Below, piece after piece: positions 1-10,654 of a DNA stretch of 55,902 nucleotides (its first letter is position 1; the number at the start of each line of letters is the position of its first letter). Below the pieces are notes generated by a model. That model was not told the origin of the DNA and did no database searches. It saw only the letters and a list, made by a program, of their open reading frames with translations. The position numbers were made by a program, and so were the translations under genes. This stretch comes from Clostridia bacterium (GTDB taxonomy: Bacteria > Bacillota > Clostridia > Oscillospirales > CAG-272), in NCBI GenBank assembly GCA_017399145.1, contig JAFQEG010000028.1:1-55902 (forward strand). Reading direction: 5' to 3'.

Positions 1-103
1 TAAGTTGATAAGGTCCCTTGTAGACTACAAGGTTGATAGGTCGGAGGTGTAAGTACAGTAATGTATTCAGCTGACCGATACTAATAGACCGAACGCTTGA
101 ACT
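1..103 (+). rRNA. 23S ribosomal RNA, 3' end only
   Basis: The first ~100 bases match the universally conserved 3' terminus of bacterial 23S rRNA, including CTTGTAGACTACAAG, GGTTGATAGGTC and CTGACCGATACTAATAG. The gene starts left of the window. The exact 3' end is placed at about 103 by analogy with other Firmicutes. No 5S rRNA follows before the terminator at 207. Confidence 0.95.
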
Positions 104-206
104 ACTTTGTATTCGATTCTTTCAATACATTGTTGAGTTTATCTTTCATCTTAATTATTTGTTTCTCACTTATCTCTTTGTTCGGTTTTTAATGAGCATT
201 TTAAAA

Positions 207-233
207 GGCACACCAAACGGTGTGCCTTTTTTT
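207..233 (+). terminator. Terminator of the rRNA operon
   Basis: An 8-bp GC-rich stem (GGCACACC/GGTGTGCC) with an AAAC loop is followed by seven T. It closes the rRNA transcript about 100 bases after the 23S end. Confidence 0.85.
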
Positions 234-260
234 GTTACTTATTTTAACTTTTCAACAAAA

Positions 261-288
261 AAAGACCAACGACTTTTCGTTGGTCTTT
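261..288 (-). terminator. Terminator of the sugar-kinase gene
   Basis: A 12-bp stem (AAAGACCAACGA with its complement) and 4-base loop lies just after the stop of the minus-strand kinase gene. On the minus strand it runs into a T-rich tract (plus-strand A run at 257-263). Confidence 0.8.
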
Positions 289-292
289 CATA

Positions 293-1378
293 TTACTTAA
301 CGTATTTTTGAATAATTGCTCTCATTTCGTCAAGCTTTGCTTCCATTAGCTTTACAAGCTTGAGTTGAGTCCTTGTCCTATCAAGATTGTGTCCTTCACG
401 GTGGATTCTAAAGTATGTATCACCATTTAAGTGGTCAGTTAAGAATCTCATACCACATTCAAGGGTGAGCATAATTGATGCATAGGGAAGCATTTCGATT
501 TCAACAGAGGTTAAGGAATCCTTGCATTGACTCAAATAACCCTTAGCGAAAGATTCGTAAAGTCCCAAATCAAAATCAACTAAATCAAGGTTTTGCTCAT
601 CCTCGGCTGCATGTGTAGCACCTGAACGAATAGCATCGCCAAAATCGTATAGATATGAGCCAGGCATTACAGTATCAAGGTCGATTACAGCCGCAGGCTC
701 GCCTGTTTCTTCGTCGAAAAGAATGTTGTTAAGCTTTGTATCATTGTGAGTAACTCTTAGGGGAAGTGAGCCATTTTCAAGCTTGTCAACAAACAATGAC
801 ATAAAGTCCTTGCGTTCTCTAATAAATGCAATCTCGTTTTCGACCTCACTCGCTCTTTTAGAGATGTTATCTGAAACTGCCTTTTCAAAATCTAGATATC
901 TTGAAGCAGTATTGTGGAAATTCTTAATTGTTTCAACAAGTAAGCTTGCATCAAAATCACTAAGAAGCTTTGCAAAGTTACCAAAGGCAACACCGGCAGA
1001 GTAGAAGTGCTCAGGATTTTCCATCTTTTCGATAGTAAATACCTTGTCGATATATTCATACATTCTGTATGCCTTGTCTTCTATCATTACATATCTCTTG
1101 TTTTCAGGACCTGGCAAAAATCTAAGAGTAGCCCTTTGTGGGTCGGTGCCGTAATTGCGTGCCTTTTTTCTCAAGAAATGTGTAACACTCTGAATATTTG
1201 ACATAAGACCATCAACATCCTTAAAAATGTTAGTGTTGATTATTTGAAGAGAATATTGTCCTTTGTCTGTCGTAACTAAAAAAGTAGAATTAATATGACC
1301 ATTTCCAAGATTTTCACATGAAATAAATTTTTCATCTGGAAGAAATGTATTAACCGCTTTAATAATATTATTATTCAT
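293..1378 (-). CDS. APH-fold kinase, N-acetylhexosamine 1-kinase (NahK) type
   Basis: A 361-residue cytoplasmic kinase of the aminoglycoside-phosphotransferase/choline-kinase fold. The catalytic loop reads THNDTKLNNILFD (about residues 210-222) and the metal-binding segment reads VIDLDTVMPG, followed by YDFGDAIR. These wordings are characteristic of N-acetylhexosamine 1-kinases, which phosphorylate GlcNAc or GalNAc at C1 for salvage of host glycans, rather than of true aminoglycoside kinases. The length fits NahK (about 360). The ATG start has AGGAG seven bases upstream and its own promoter and terminator, so the gene is monocistronic. No lacto-N-biose phosphorylase or epimerase gene is adjacent, so the substrate is inferred from motifs only; another sugar or amino alcohol is possible. 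Confidence 0.75.
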   Translation of the reverse strand: MNNNIIKAVNTFLPDEKFISCENLGNGHINSTFLVTTDKGQYSLQIINTNIFKDVDGLMSNIQSVTHFLRKKARNYGTDPQRATLRFLPGPENKRYVMIEDKAYRMYEYIDKVFTIEKMENPEHFYSAGVAFGNFAKLLSDFDASLLVETIKNFHNTASRYLDFEKAVSDNISKRASEVENEIAFIRERKDFMSLFVDKLENGSLPLRVTHNDTKLNNILFDEETGEPAAVIDLDTVMPGSYLYDFGDAIRSGATHAAEDEQNLDLVDFDLGLYESFAKGYLSQCKDSLTSVEIEMLPYASIMLTLECGMRFLTDHLNGDTYFRIHREGHNLDRTRTQLKLVKLMEAKLDEMRAIIQKYVK

Positions 1379-1430
1379 TTTTGCTCCTAAAATTATAAAT
1401 TATCATATGACTTTTCGTCAACCACTAAGC

Positions 1431-1459
1431 ATTTTAACATAATTTAGTTTAAATGTAAA
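1431..1459 (-). promoter_or_regulatory. Sigma-A-type promoter of the kinase gene
   Basis: On the minus strand, TTTACA (1454-1459) and TAAAAT (1431-1436) are separated by 17 bases, about 50 bases upstream of the ATG at 1378. Confidence 0.5.
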
Positions 1460-1476
1460 GAAATTTTGTTAAAATA

Positions 1477-1505
1477 TTGCAAAATAGTCTTAATTATAGT
1501 AAAAT
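1477..1505 (+). promoter_or_regulatory. Sigma-A-type promoter of yfmF-yfmH-lgt-folD
   Basis: TTGCAA (1477-1482), a 17-base spacer and TAAAAT (1500-1505) precede the GAGGAG ribosome binding site and the ATG at 1535. Confidence 0.5.
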
Positions 1506-1534
1506 AAATAAGAAATAAAAGAGGAGACGGAAAA

Positions 1535-2809
1535 ATGGTAGATTGTATTTATGAAATTGCAAATGGTGTACACTTAAATTACATCGAAACAAAAAAATTT
1601 AAAACTAACTATGTATCATTTAACTTTATAGCTCCGTTATCAGAAAAGACAGTACATTATAATGCCCTACTTCCATTAGTACTAACAAGAGGGACTAGCA
1701 AATATCCTACACAAATGGAATTAAGTAAAAGATTGCAATACTTGTATTCAGCGGATGTGGGAGTATCAAATAATAAATATGGAAGCTGTCAGGTATTTGG
1801 ACTCAAGGCAAATATGCTCAACAATCGCTTTGCAAACGATATTGACATAAATCAAGAAACAATAAAGTTGATTTGCGATATGATTTTTGATCCATACTTA
1901 GAGAATGGAGTGTTTTCTAAAGCATACGTAAAAGGTGAAAAGCAAACACTTATTGACGGCATAGAGGCACAAATCAATAACAAGGGTAGCTATGCGTTTG
2001 ACCGTATGATAAGCGAAATGTGCAAGGGAGAGGCATTTAGCATACCAAGACTTGGTAGACTAGAAAATGTCAAAAGAATCACCTCAAAATCCTTATATGG
2101 CGCTTATAAAAGAGCGATAGAGCAATATCCAATAGAGATTTACGTAGTTGGTGATTGTGATATTGAGACATTTGCTAACGAGCTAAAATCACGATTTGTA
2201 GATATCAAGAGAAAGCCAATTGATATTTCATTCGAGCCTATAAAGGAAAATGTTGAATCGGTTAAGCAAATAGTTGATTATGAAAAGGTAAAGCAAGGCA
2301 AGCTTGTTTTAGGCTTCCGTACTGGCTATAATTACACTGAAAATAAATATCACTTAATTCAGTTATTTAACGAGATATATGGTGGGTCACCAACCTCTAA
2401 GCTATTTATGAATGTTAGAGAAAAAATGAGTCTTTGCTATACTTGTCGCTCAACTGTTTCCCAGGTAACTGGCATGATGGGAGTTAACTCGGGTATTGAA
2501 TTTGACAAAAAAGAGATTGCAGAAAAGGCAATTATTGACCAGCTTGAGGATATCAAAAAGGGGAATATAACAAAGGAAGAGTTTGAAAGTGCTAAAAAGT
2601 CCATTATAAATGGCTATAAGTCTATTTATGATAGCCAAAGTGCGATGGCAAATTGGGTGTTTTATAGGTCCCTTTGTGGTATAAGCACAACTCCACTTGA
2701 AGAATGTGAAAAGATTGAGAAAACAACTATTGCACAAATTCAAGAGATAGCTAATAGAATTAAGCTTGATACTGTTTATTTCTTAAGAGGGGAGGATTCC
2801 AATGATTAA
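1535..2809 (+). CDS. yfmF: M16-peptidase-like protein YfmF (EF-P modification associated)
   Basis: A 424-residue protein of the M16 (pitrilysin/insulinase) fold. It lacks the zinc-binding HxxEH motif in its N-terminal half, as expected for the inactive partner of an M16 heterodimer. It pairs with YfmH, the next gene, which has the motif. In Bacillus the pair is linked to 5-aminopentanol modification of elongation factor P; that role is from the family, not from this sequence. GAGGAG ends about nine bases before the ATG. The gene overlaps yfmH by 8 bases, implying translational coupling and equal output. Confidence 0.85.
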   Translation: MVDCIYEIANGVHLNYIETKKFKTNYVSFNFIAPLSEKTVHYNALLPLVLTRGTSKYPTQMELSKRLQYLYSADVGVSNNKYGSCQVFGLKANMLNNRFANDIDINQETIKLICDMIFDPYLENGVFSKAYVKGEKQTLIDGIEAQINNKGSYAFDRMISEMCKGEAFSIPRLGRLENVKRITSKSLYGAYKRAIEQYPIEIYVVGDCDIETFANELKSRFVDIKRKPIDISFEPIKENVESVKQIVDYEKVKQGKLVLGFRTGYNYTENKYHLIQLFNEIYGGSPTSKLFMNVREKMSLCYTCRSTVSQVTGMMGVNSGIEFDKKEIAEKAIIDQLEDIKKGNITKEEFESAKKSIINGYKSIYDSQSAMANWVFYRSLCGISTTPLEECEKIEKTTIAQIQEIANRIKLDTVYFLRGEDSND

Positions 2810-4106
2810 GGATTTAGTTGTTACCGAAAGTCAATTGCTTGAAGAAAAGCATTATCGCTTTAAGCACAAATCAGGACTAGAGGTCTATGTTTTCCCAAAG
2901 GATTTGACAACCTCCTATGCTATTTTTGCAACAAGATACGGCTCAATGGATAACAAATTTAAGCTTAGCACAGATAAAGAATTTACAATCGTACCAGACG
3001 GAATTGCTCATTTTCTTGAGCACAAGCTATTTGAGTGCGAGGGTGGAATTGACGCATTTGAGCTTTTTGCAAAAACAGGTGCAAGTGCAAACGCATATAC
3101 CTCTAATACAATGACAGGATATTTATTTTCTGCAACGGATAATTTTTATGAATCTCTTGAGATTTTGCTTGATTTTGTTACACATCCATACTTTACAGAG
3201 GAAACCGTACAAAAGGAAATGGGTATTATCGGTCAAGAAATAGGAATGTACGAGGACAGACCAGGGTCAAGGCTTAATAAGGAGCTTTTAAAGGCACTTT
3301 ATAAAAAGAATAAGATTCGTATTGATATAGCAGGCACCTGTGAATCAATTGCCAAAATTAACGTCGATATTCTGTATAAATGCTATAATACCTTTTATAA
3401 CTTAAACAATATGACACTAGCTGTTTGTGGCGATGTTGACGTTGACAAGGTAAATGAAATCTGCGACAAAATTCTAAAAGTCGCTAAGCCAATCGAAATT
3501 ATAAGAGATTACGAGGATGATGACGAGCCAAAAGAGGTTAACAAGAAAAGAGCATATCTTCAAATGGATGTTTCTAAGCCAATCTTTTCAATAGGCATAA
3601 AGGATACTAATATTTCAAAATGTCCAAAAGAAAGAGCAAAGAAGTCTTATGCAACAGAAATTTTAAACGAGATGCTATTTTCACAATCCTCAAGCTTTTA
3701 TAATGAGCTTTATGATGCAAATCTAATTTCAATAGACTTTTCAAGTGGTTGTGAGTTAACTAAATATTATTCATTTAACGTTATTTCGTCAGAATCTAGC
3801 AATCCAGAGCTTGTATATAAAAAGTTTGTAGATTATGTTGAAGAAACAAAGAAAAAGGGACTTGATAAGGAAAGCTTCGATTTGGCAAAAAAGACAATTT
3901 ATTCGTCAAACATTAAGTCCTTTGACTCTACCGAGGAAATAGGTGATAAGTTAATATTTAACGTATTTGATGACTTTGATATACTAGACGCATCAGATGT
4001 AATAAACTCAATAACACTCGAGTACGTGAGCGACATATTAAAGGAGGGCTACAAAGAGGAATACTACACAATGGCAGTAGTAGAGCCTCTAGCCGATAAA
4101 AAATAA
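2802..4106 (+). CDS. yfmH: M16-family peptidase YfmH (active partner)
   Basis: A 434-residue M16 metalloprotease. The zinc motif AHFLEHKLFE (HxxEH, about residues 67-71) is intact, with the downstream glutamate region QEIGMYEDRPGS. It is thought to act with YfmF. The start overlaps the end of yfmF (ATGATTAA), and its stop overlaps the lgt start (TAATG), so yfmF, yfmH and lgt are read as one coupled unit. Confidence 0.88.
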   Translation: MIKDLVVTESQLLEEKHYRFKHKSGLEVYVFPKDLTTSYAIFATRYGSMDNKFKLSTDKEFTIVPDGIAHFLEHKLFECEGGIDAFELFAKTGASANAYTSNTMTGYLFSATDNFYESLEILLDFVTHPYFTEETVQKEMGIIGQEIGMYEDRPGSRLNKELLKALYKKNKIRIDIAGTCESIAKINVDILYKCYNTFYNLNNMTLAVCGDVDVDKVNEICDKILKVAKPIEIIRDYEDDDEPKEVNKKRAYLQMDVSKPIFSIGIKDTNISKCPKERAKKSYATEILNEMLFSQSSSFYNELYDANLISIDFSSGCELTKYYSFNVISSESSNPELVYKKFVDYVEETKKKGLDKESFDLAKKTIYSSNIKSFDSTEEIGDKLIFNVFDDFDILDASDVINSITLEYVSDILKEGYKEEYYTMAVVEPLADKK

Positions 4107-5146
4107 TGGGAAAGCTTTCATTTCCGGGACTTGGCATAGGTGAATTTGATATTAATTCCGTTGCCATATCCCTATTTAATGGCAAATTCGTAATAAACTG
4201 GTACGCATTGATTATAACCACAGGAATAGTTTTAGCCGCAATATATGTGCTAACTCGCTTTAAGGAAAATGGTTTAAAGGTTGATGATTTTCTCGACCTT
4301 GCGTTATGGGTAATAATTTGTGGAATAGTAGGTGCTCGCTTGTATTTTGTACTATTCAAGCTAGACGATTATATTATAACCAACCAAGGCAATTTCTTTA
4401 AAAACCTAGGTGCTTCCTTGCTTGAAATGATATCCGTTTGGAAGGGTGGACTTGCTATTTACGGTGGAGTTATAGCAGGCGGACTTGCTGCATTCTTTGT
4501 TGCAAGAAAAAAGAAACTAAATATCCTTCAAATCCTTGACTTTTTAGCACCACCCGTAATGATGGCACAATCCCTTGGTAGATGGGGTAATTTCTTCAAT
4601 ATAGAGGCATTCGGTAGCATAACCGCATCCCCATTTAGAATGTGCTCACCAAGTGCTATTAATTATCTTGTAAGGACTGGTCAACTAGAGAGTGGGTCTG
4701 AAACCTATCAACAAATGGTAGACGGCACACTTGGCGTACATCCAACCTTCTTCTATGAATCAATGTGGAATCTTTTAGGCTTCCTTGTATTGTGGCTTGT
4801 ATTCGTGCAAATCACAAAAACGAAAAAGCTTCATAAATTCCATGGTCAACTATTTTATTCCTACCTAATTTGGTATGGTCTTGGCAGACTTTGGATTGAA
4901 GGACTTCGTACAGATAGCTTATATCTAATACCAAACGTAATAAGAGTATCACAGCTTGTTGCACTTTTGTCCCTTGTAGTAGGACTTACCTTGATGATTT
5001 TAAGCTTCGTGCTTCTAAAAAAGGGCAAGGGCGGTAAGCTAGTACAGCTTGTTGACCACACGGGTGTAGATAATTACAGGGCAGATGTAAAGAAGCAAAG
5101 AGAGGCTAAAAAAGCCCAAAAAGAAAAAAACGGTAAAGGAAAATAA
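4106..5146 (+). CDS. lgt: Prolipoprotein diacylglyceryl transferase
   Basis: An integral membrane enzyme that transfers diacylglycerol from phosphatidylglycerol to the lipobox cysteine of prolipoproteins, the first step of lipoprotein maturation. Family signatures are clear: [15 protein letters not shown], the Lgt motif [13 protein letters not shown], and the C-terminal [15 protein letters not shown] segment. Several hydrophobic spans cover the first ~300 residues. The last ~45 residues are a charged, lysine-rich cytoplasmic tail that makes it longer (346) than many homologues. The start codon shares its A with the yfmH stop. Confidence 0.95.
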   Translation: MGKLSFPGLGIGEFDINSVAISLFNGKFVINWYALIITTGIVLAAIYVLTRFKENGLKVDDFLDLALWVIICGIVGARLYFVLFKLDDYIITNQGNFFKNLGASLLEMISVWKGGLAIYGGVIAGGLAAFFVARKKKLNILQILDFLAPPVMMAQSLGRWGNFFNIEAFGSITASPFRMCSPSAINYLVRTGQLESGSETYQQMVDGTLGVHPTFFYESMWNLLGFLVLWLVFVQITKTKKLHKFHGQLFYSYLIWYGLGRLWIEGLRTDSLYLIPNVIRVSQLVALLSLVVGLTLMILSFVLLKKGKGGKLVQLVDHTGVDNYRADVKKQREAKKAQKEKNGKGK

Positions 5147-5148
5147 CT

Positions 5149-5997
5149 ATGGCACAAATTATAAACGGAAAGCTAGTTTCTCAAAACGTAAGAGAAGCAC
5201 AGAAAAAGGAAACAGAGGAGCTTTTTCAAAAATATGGAAAAAAGCCAGGACTTGCAGTTATAATTGTAGGTGAGGACCCAGCCTCTAAGGTTTACGTTGC
5301 AAATAAGGAAAAGGCTTGTATTGAGGTAGGATTCCATTCTGAGCTTTATAGAATGCCAGAAAATACCACAATCGAAGAATTACTTGCACTTATTGACAGA
5401 CTTAACAAGGATGACAAAATCCATGGCATTTTATGTCAATTACCACTTCCAAAGCATCTTGATGAGGAAAAGGTTATTTTAGCAATTGACCCTAACAAGG
5501 ACGTTGACGCGTTTCATCCTGTAAATACAGGCAAAATTATGATTGGAAATCATAGCTTTTTGCCTTGCACACCTGCAGGTGTTATGAAGCTTATCGAGTC
5601 AACAGGCACAAATATTTCAGGTAAGGAATGTGTTGTAATTGGTAGAAGTAATATAGTAGGCAAGCCCCAAGCAATGCTACTTTTACAAGCAAATGGCACA
5701 GTAACAATCTGCCATTCAAGGACAAAAAATCTAAAGGAAGTTACAAAGAGGGCAGATATATTGGTTGTTGCAATTGGTAAGGCTGATTTTGTAACAGGCG
5801 ATATGATAAAAGAAGGTGCCGTTGTTATTGATGTAGGTATGAATAGACGTGCAGACGGCAAGCTAACCGGCGACGTAGATTTTGAAAGTGCGGAGAAGGT
5901 TGCATCCTATATCACACCAGTGCCTGGTGGAGTAGGACCAATGACTATAACAATGCTACTTCAAAACACGTTAACTGCGTTTAAACAAACCTTATAA
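5149..5997 (+). CDS. folD: Bifunctional methylenetetrahydrofolate dehydrogenase/cyclohydrolase
   Basis: FolD (282 residues, normal length) interconverts 5,10-methylene-, methenyl- and 10-formyl-tetrahydrofolate in one-carbon metabolism. The catalytic Tyr/Lys pair lies in YVANKEKAC, the substrate loop in CQLPLPKH and DVDAFHP, and the Rossmann NADP site in [14 protein letters not shown]. The PGGVGPMT motif is near the end. It follows lgt after 2 bases and is the last gene before the hairpin at 6003. Confidence 0.97.
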   Translation: MAQIINGKLVSQNVREAQKKETEELFQKYGKKPGLAVIIVGEDPASKVYVANKEKACIEVGFHSELYRMPENTTIEELLALIDRLNKDDKIHGILCQLPLPKHLDEEKVILAIDPNKDVDAFHPVNTGKIMIGNHSFLPCTPAGVMKLIESTGTNISGKECVVIGRSNIVGKPQAMLLLQANGTVTICHSRTKNLKEVTKRADILVVAIGKADFVTGDMIKEGAVVIDVGMNRRADGKLTGDVDFESAEKVASYITPVPGGVGPMTITMLLQNTLTAFKQTL

Positions 5998-6002
5998 AAG
6001 AC

Positions 6003-6030
6003 AAAAACGAGTGCATCAGCACTCGTTTTT
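6003..6030. terminator. Bidirectional terminator shared by folD and the symporter gene
   Basis: A 12-bp stem (AAAAACGAGTGC/GCACTCGTTTTT) with loop ATCA has A and T runs on both sides. The stop codon of the minus-strand gene (TGA, plus 6016-6018) sits in the loop, so one hairpin serves both converging genes. Confidence 0.88.
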
Positions 6031-7275
6031 CGTTTCTTTAAAAAGAATGATAAGAAAGATAAGATTAAAAATAGTCATAAGGGCTAAAATCAGGTCGGAA
6101 ATCTCCCACATAAGCGACATTGGAATTACAGCACCCAAAACGGTTACAAGGGCAAAAATGATGGTATATACAACTGATATACCCCTTGATTTAGTCATAA
6201 AGGAAAGAGACTCGCTACCATAAAAGTATTGTGTGCAAATTGTTGCAAGGGCAAAGAGAATACAAGATATTGAAACAAAATATCTTCCGAAGCTACCTAA
6301 AAAGCACTCAAATGCAGAAATGACCATATTCATTGCATTTTCCTCGGGAGATTTATTTGATAGAATAATCACAAAGGCAGTAAGAGTACAAAGTAAAATA
6401 GTGTCAATAAATACCTCGAAAATTCCAAGACAGGCTTGCTTGTGTGGACTATTAGCATTTGATGACGCGTGTGCACAGGGTGAGGTGCCACAGCCTGCCT
6501 CGTTTGATAATATACCTCTTGAAACACCATATCTTATGGCCCTTGAAAAGCCAAAGCCTAAAAATCCATAGCTAGCCGACTTAAAGGAAAATGCATCTTT
6601 AAAAATCAATTCAACAACGCTTGGTATTTCTTTGAAATTTAAAACTATAATACCTAAGCAAACAAAAACGTATAAAAAGGACAAAATTGGAATTAGAATA
6701 GAGTTAAAGCTAGTTATCCTTTTCTTGCCACCTAAAATAATCACAAGAGAAAGAATAGCAAACCCTATTCCAAAAAACAAATTAGGCACAGGTGAAAGAG
6801 AAGCAATCCCATTTATTTGCACCAAATTTCCAGTTGACAGAGAGTTTAAAATACAAAAAACTGAGAAAACACTACCAAAGAAAAAAGCAATATTTTTGCC
6901 AAGCTTATTTTTGAGTCCGTTTTGTATGTAAAATGGTGCACCACCAAAATATCCAAATTCGTTTCTTTGTCTGTATTTTAAAGCAAGCTTAACCTCGGCA
7001 TACTTCAAGGACATAGCAAAGATAGCGCTTATCCACATCCAAAATATAGCACCATAGCCACCATAATAAATAGCCCCTGCAACCCCGACTATATTTCCAA
7101 TCCCTAAGGTGCCGGCAAGAGCAAGAAAAAGGGACTTAAATCCACCATTGTTGCTAAGTATATCCTTTAGTAGCTTAACGGGATGGAAAATATAAAAAAG
7201 CTTGTAGCTTAAACCAAAACCAAGACCTGTAAAAATCAATATTGAGGGCAATAGAACGCCACATAAAAAATTCAA
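6016..7275 (-). CDS. Sodium:alanine symporter (AGCS family)
   Basis: A 419-residue, largely hydrophobic transporter with about ten membrane spans. The AGCS signature is visible in ALAGTLGIGNIVGVAGAI followed by GGYGAIFWMW (about residues 53-81); SNEAGCGTSPCAHA resembles the conserved motif of AlsT/DagA transporters. It imports alanine or glycine with Na+. The start is TTG at 7275, supported by GAGGTG seven bases upstream; no ATG fits better. The gene is divergent from groES. Confidence 0.9.
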   Translation of the reverse strand: MNFLCGVLLPSILIFTGLGFGLSYKLFYIFHPVKLLKDILSNNGGFKSLFLALAGTLGIGNIVGVAGAIYYGGYGAIFWMWISAIFAMSLKYAEVKLALKYRQRNEFGYFGGAPFYIQNGLKNKLGKNIAFFFGSVFSVFCILNSLSTGNLVQINGIASLSPVPNLFFGIGFAILSLVIILGGKKRITSFNSILIPILSFLYVFVCLGIIVLNFKEIPSVVELIFKDAFSFKSASYGFLGFGFSRAIRYGVSRGILSNEAGCGTSPCAHASSNANSPHKQACLGIFEVFIDTILLCTLTAFVIILSNKSPEENAMNMVISAFECFLGSFGRYFVSISCILFALATICTQYFYGSESLSFMTKSRGISVVYTIIFALVTVLGAVIPMSLMWEISDLILALMTIFNLIFLIILFKETKNEC

Positions 7276-7375
7276 AAAATATCACCTCACAGAAAAAATA
7301 TATTCTCATAAAACCTCAATAATTACAGGCTTTCAAGTCAATTGTTAATATTTTGTGAACAATGTTCTATAACCC

Positions 7376-7404
7376 TTGAAATTTAATATAATAGGTTATA
7401 GAAT
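7376..7404 (+). promoter_or_regulatory. groESL promoter
   Basis: TTGAAA (7376-7381), a 17-base spacer and TAGAAT (7399-7404). The predicted transcription start falls at about 7411, directly at the CIRCE operator. Confidence 0.75.
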
Positions 7405-7412
7405 ATAACGTG

Positions 7413-7439
7413 TTAGCACTCTTCGACTTTAAGTGCTAA
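7413..7439 (+). promoter_or_regulatory. CIRCE operator (HrcA binding site)
   Basis: TTAGCACTC, nine bases, AAGTGCTAA. This is the CIRCE inverted repeat (consensus TTAGCACTC-N9-GAGTGCTAA) with one mismatch in the right arm. It lies in the groES leader, so HrcA repression of the chaperonin operon is expected. hrcA itself is not in the window. Confidence 0.93.
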
Positions 7440-7462
7440 AATTATTTTGGAGGTAATAAAAA

Positions 7463-9390
<1,928 letters not shown>

Positions 9391-9397
9391 AAAACCA

Positions 9398-9428
9398 AGA
9401 GACTGTCACCATGACAGTCTCTTTTTTA
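9398..9428 (+). terminator. Terminator after groEL
   Basis: An 11-bp stem (AGAGACTGTCA/TGACAGTCTCT) with a 3-base loop is followed by a T run. It lies between groEL and the NADAR-like gene. Confidence 0.88.
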
Positions 9429-9444
9429 TACGAAGGAGTTAAGA

Positions 9445-9888
9445 ATGGAAATTATAGATATTCACAGTAAAAAGCAAGGTAAGGCGCTTTCCAATTTCTA
9501 CCCTCATTCCTTTGAAATTGACGGAATTGAATGCAATAGCATGGAAGGCTTTTTACAATCACTAAAATATAGAAATCCCAAAAAACAAGTAAAAATTTGC
9601 ACATTTGTGGGGACTGAAGCTAAAAACAAGGGTAAATTTAAGTTTTGGTGGAGGTTAAGTGGCAATATTTATTGGCAAGGCAAAAAGATAAAAAGAGTAA
9701 GCAAGGACTTTGATTTGCTAATTGAGAGAGCCTATAATTGTCTTTTTCAAAACGAAAATTTTAAAAAATCTCTTTTAGAAACGAAGGGTAAACTGCTATG
9801 CCATACCATAGGTAAGCATAACAAAATGGCAACAATTTTAACCGAAGAGGAATTTATTTCTAATCTCAATCGCTTAAGAGATAATTAA
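9445..9888 (+). CDS. NADAR-like (YbiA/RibX superfamily) protein
   Basis: A 147-residue soluble protein. The N-terminal LSNFYPHSFEIDGIECNSMEGFLQSLK matches the NADAR layout (LSNFYP, an aromatic-rich loop, then E-x-F-L-Q-x-x-K). A WWR segment and YWQGKKIKR follow, and TIGKHNKMATILT near the C-terminus resembles the G-x-N region. NADAR proteins bind or hydrolyse ADP-ribose-type N-glycosides; the substrate here is unknown. AAGGAG is a good ribosome binding site. No promoter is visible between the groEL terminator and the start, so expression may depend on read-through from groESL. Confidence 0.65.
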   Translation: MEIIDIHSKKQGKALSNFYPHSFEIDGIECNSMEGFLQSLKYRNPKKQVKICTFVGTEAKNKGKFKFWWRLSGNIYWQGKKIKRVSKDFDLLIERAYNCLFQNENFKKSLLETKGKLLCHTIGKHNKMATILTEEEFISNLNRLRDN

Positions 9889-9915
9889 AAACGCACCTAA
9901 CTTTAGGTGCGTTTT
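9888..9915. terminator. Bidirectional terminator between the NADAR-like gene and the zinc-ribbon gene
   Basis: The stem AAAACGCACCTA (9888-9899) pairs with TAGGTGCGTTTT (9904-9915) around loop ACTT. Flanking A and T runs make it usable on both strands. Confidence 0.85.
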
Positions 9916-10654
9916 ATATATAAACAATATCTATATGCTTAAGGTCGTTGAAAACAAACATTTCCTTGTCAAATTTTACATTTTTGCCAACGTATATTTT
10001 TTTCAAATTAAATGGATATCTAAAGGCAGATTTTTCAATACTTGTTACATAAGATGGGACCCTGTATTCCTCTTCTTTTTTATAGTTAGGGTAGAAAAGA
10101 AGAGTCCTTTTGTCCTTTGTAAAAAGAACGTTGTCCTCACAATAATAGTAAGGATTAGCGCTGTGTACAGACAAATACCTTATGCTATTTCTTAACAGGT
10201 GATTATTTTCAATCCTGCATCTGGGTCCTAAAAATAAAATCTTAACCTGGGATTCATCAAGTAAATTACTTGTGATTTCATCGACGTTTACAATTAAGGC
10301 CTTTGTCTTGTCAAATGCCAAAATTCCATCATCAGCTACACAGGGTCTATTACCTGTAAGCTCAACTAGTGAAAGGCCACGACCACCATAAGCACCCTTT
10401 ATGTAAATTTCCTTATTAGACGGGTTATCAACAATGTCTAAGGTGTCGGGAGTATATGGAATTTTCCCATAAAAAACAGATTTTGTAAACTTATAAAGAG
10501 AGAATAAAAGGTCATTTTCATATTTTTCGTAAAGGTCACGACTTTCCTCAAAATAATCAACCTCTTTTATAAAGTCGGTAAAACCACAGTCACATTTTTC
10601 AGGCTTGCTTTCGTATTCCTTGTAGCATACAGGACAGCAAAAAAGCTTTTTCAA
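9914..10654 (-). CDS. Unknown protein: zinc ribbon plus BspA-type leucine-rich repeat
   Basis: 246 residues, function not recognised. The N-terminus has a four-cysteine ribbon: CCPVCYKEY then CDCGF (about residues 6-24). The C-terminal part (about 185-235) reads VPSYVTSIEKSAFRYPFNLKKIYVG..., which has the spacing of BspA-like LRR_5 repeats (VTSIGxxAFxxCxxLxxIxIP). The middle carries short hydrophobic beta-like stretches (KALIVNVDEI, VKILFLGP). No signal peptide, so it is probably cytoplasmic. The start is TTG, overlapping the stop of the GNAT gene (TTGA); it is the last gene of the long lon-led run. Confidence 0.6.
   Translation of the reverse strand: MKKLFCCPVCYKEYESKPEKCDCGFTDFIKEVDYFEESRDLYEKYENDLLFSLYKFTKSVFYGKIPYTPDTLDIVDNPSNKEIYIKGAYGGRGLSLVELTGNRPCVADDGILAFDKTKALIVNVDEITSNLLDESQVKILFLGPRCRIENNHLLRNSIRYLSVHSANPYYYCEDNVLFTKDKRTLLFYPNYKKEEEYRVPSYVTSIEKSAFRYPFNLKKIYVGKNVKFDKEMFVFNDLKHIDIVYI

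Noticed and set aside
104-206. Possible 5S rRNA between the 23S end and the terminator
   Set aside because: The stretch is shorter than 5S, lacks its conserved loop sequences and cannot form its closing helix.
7355-7366. Short dyad GAACAATGTTC between the symporter gene and groES, possible operator
   Set aside because: Only 5-bp arms with a 1-base gap in very AT-rich DNA; chance occurrence is likely and it lies outside the groES promoter.
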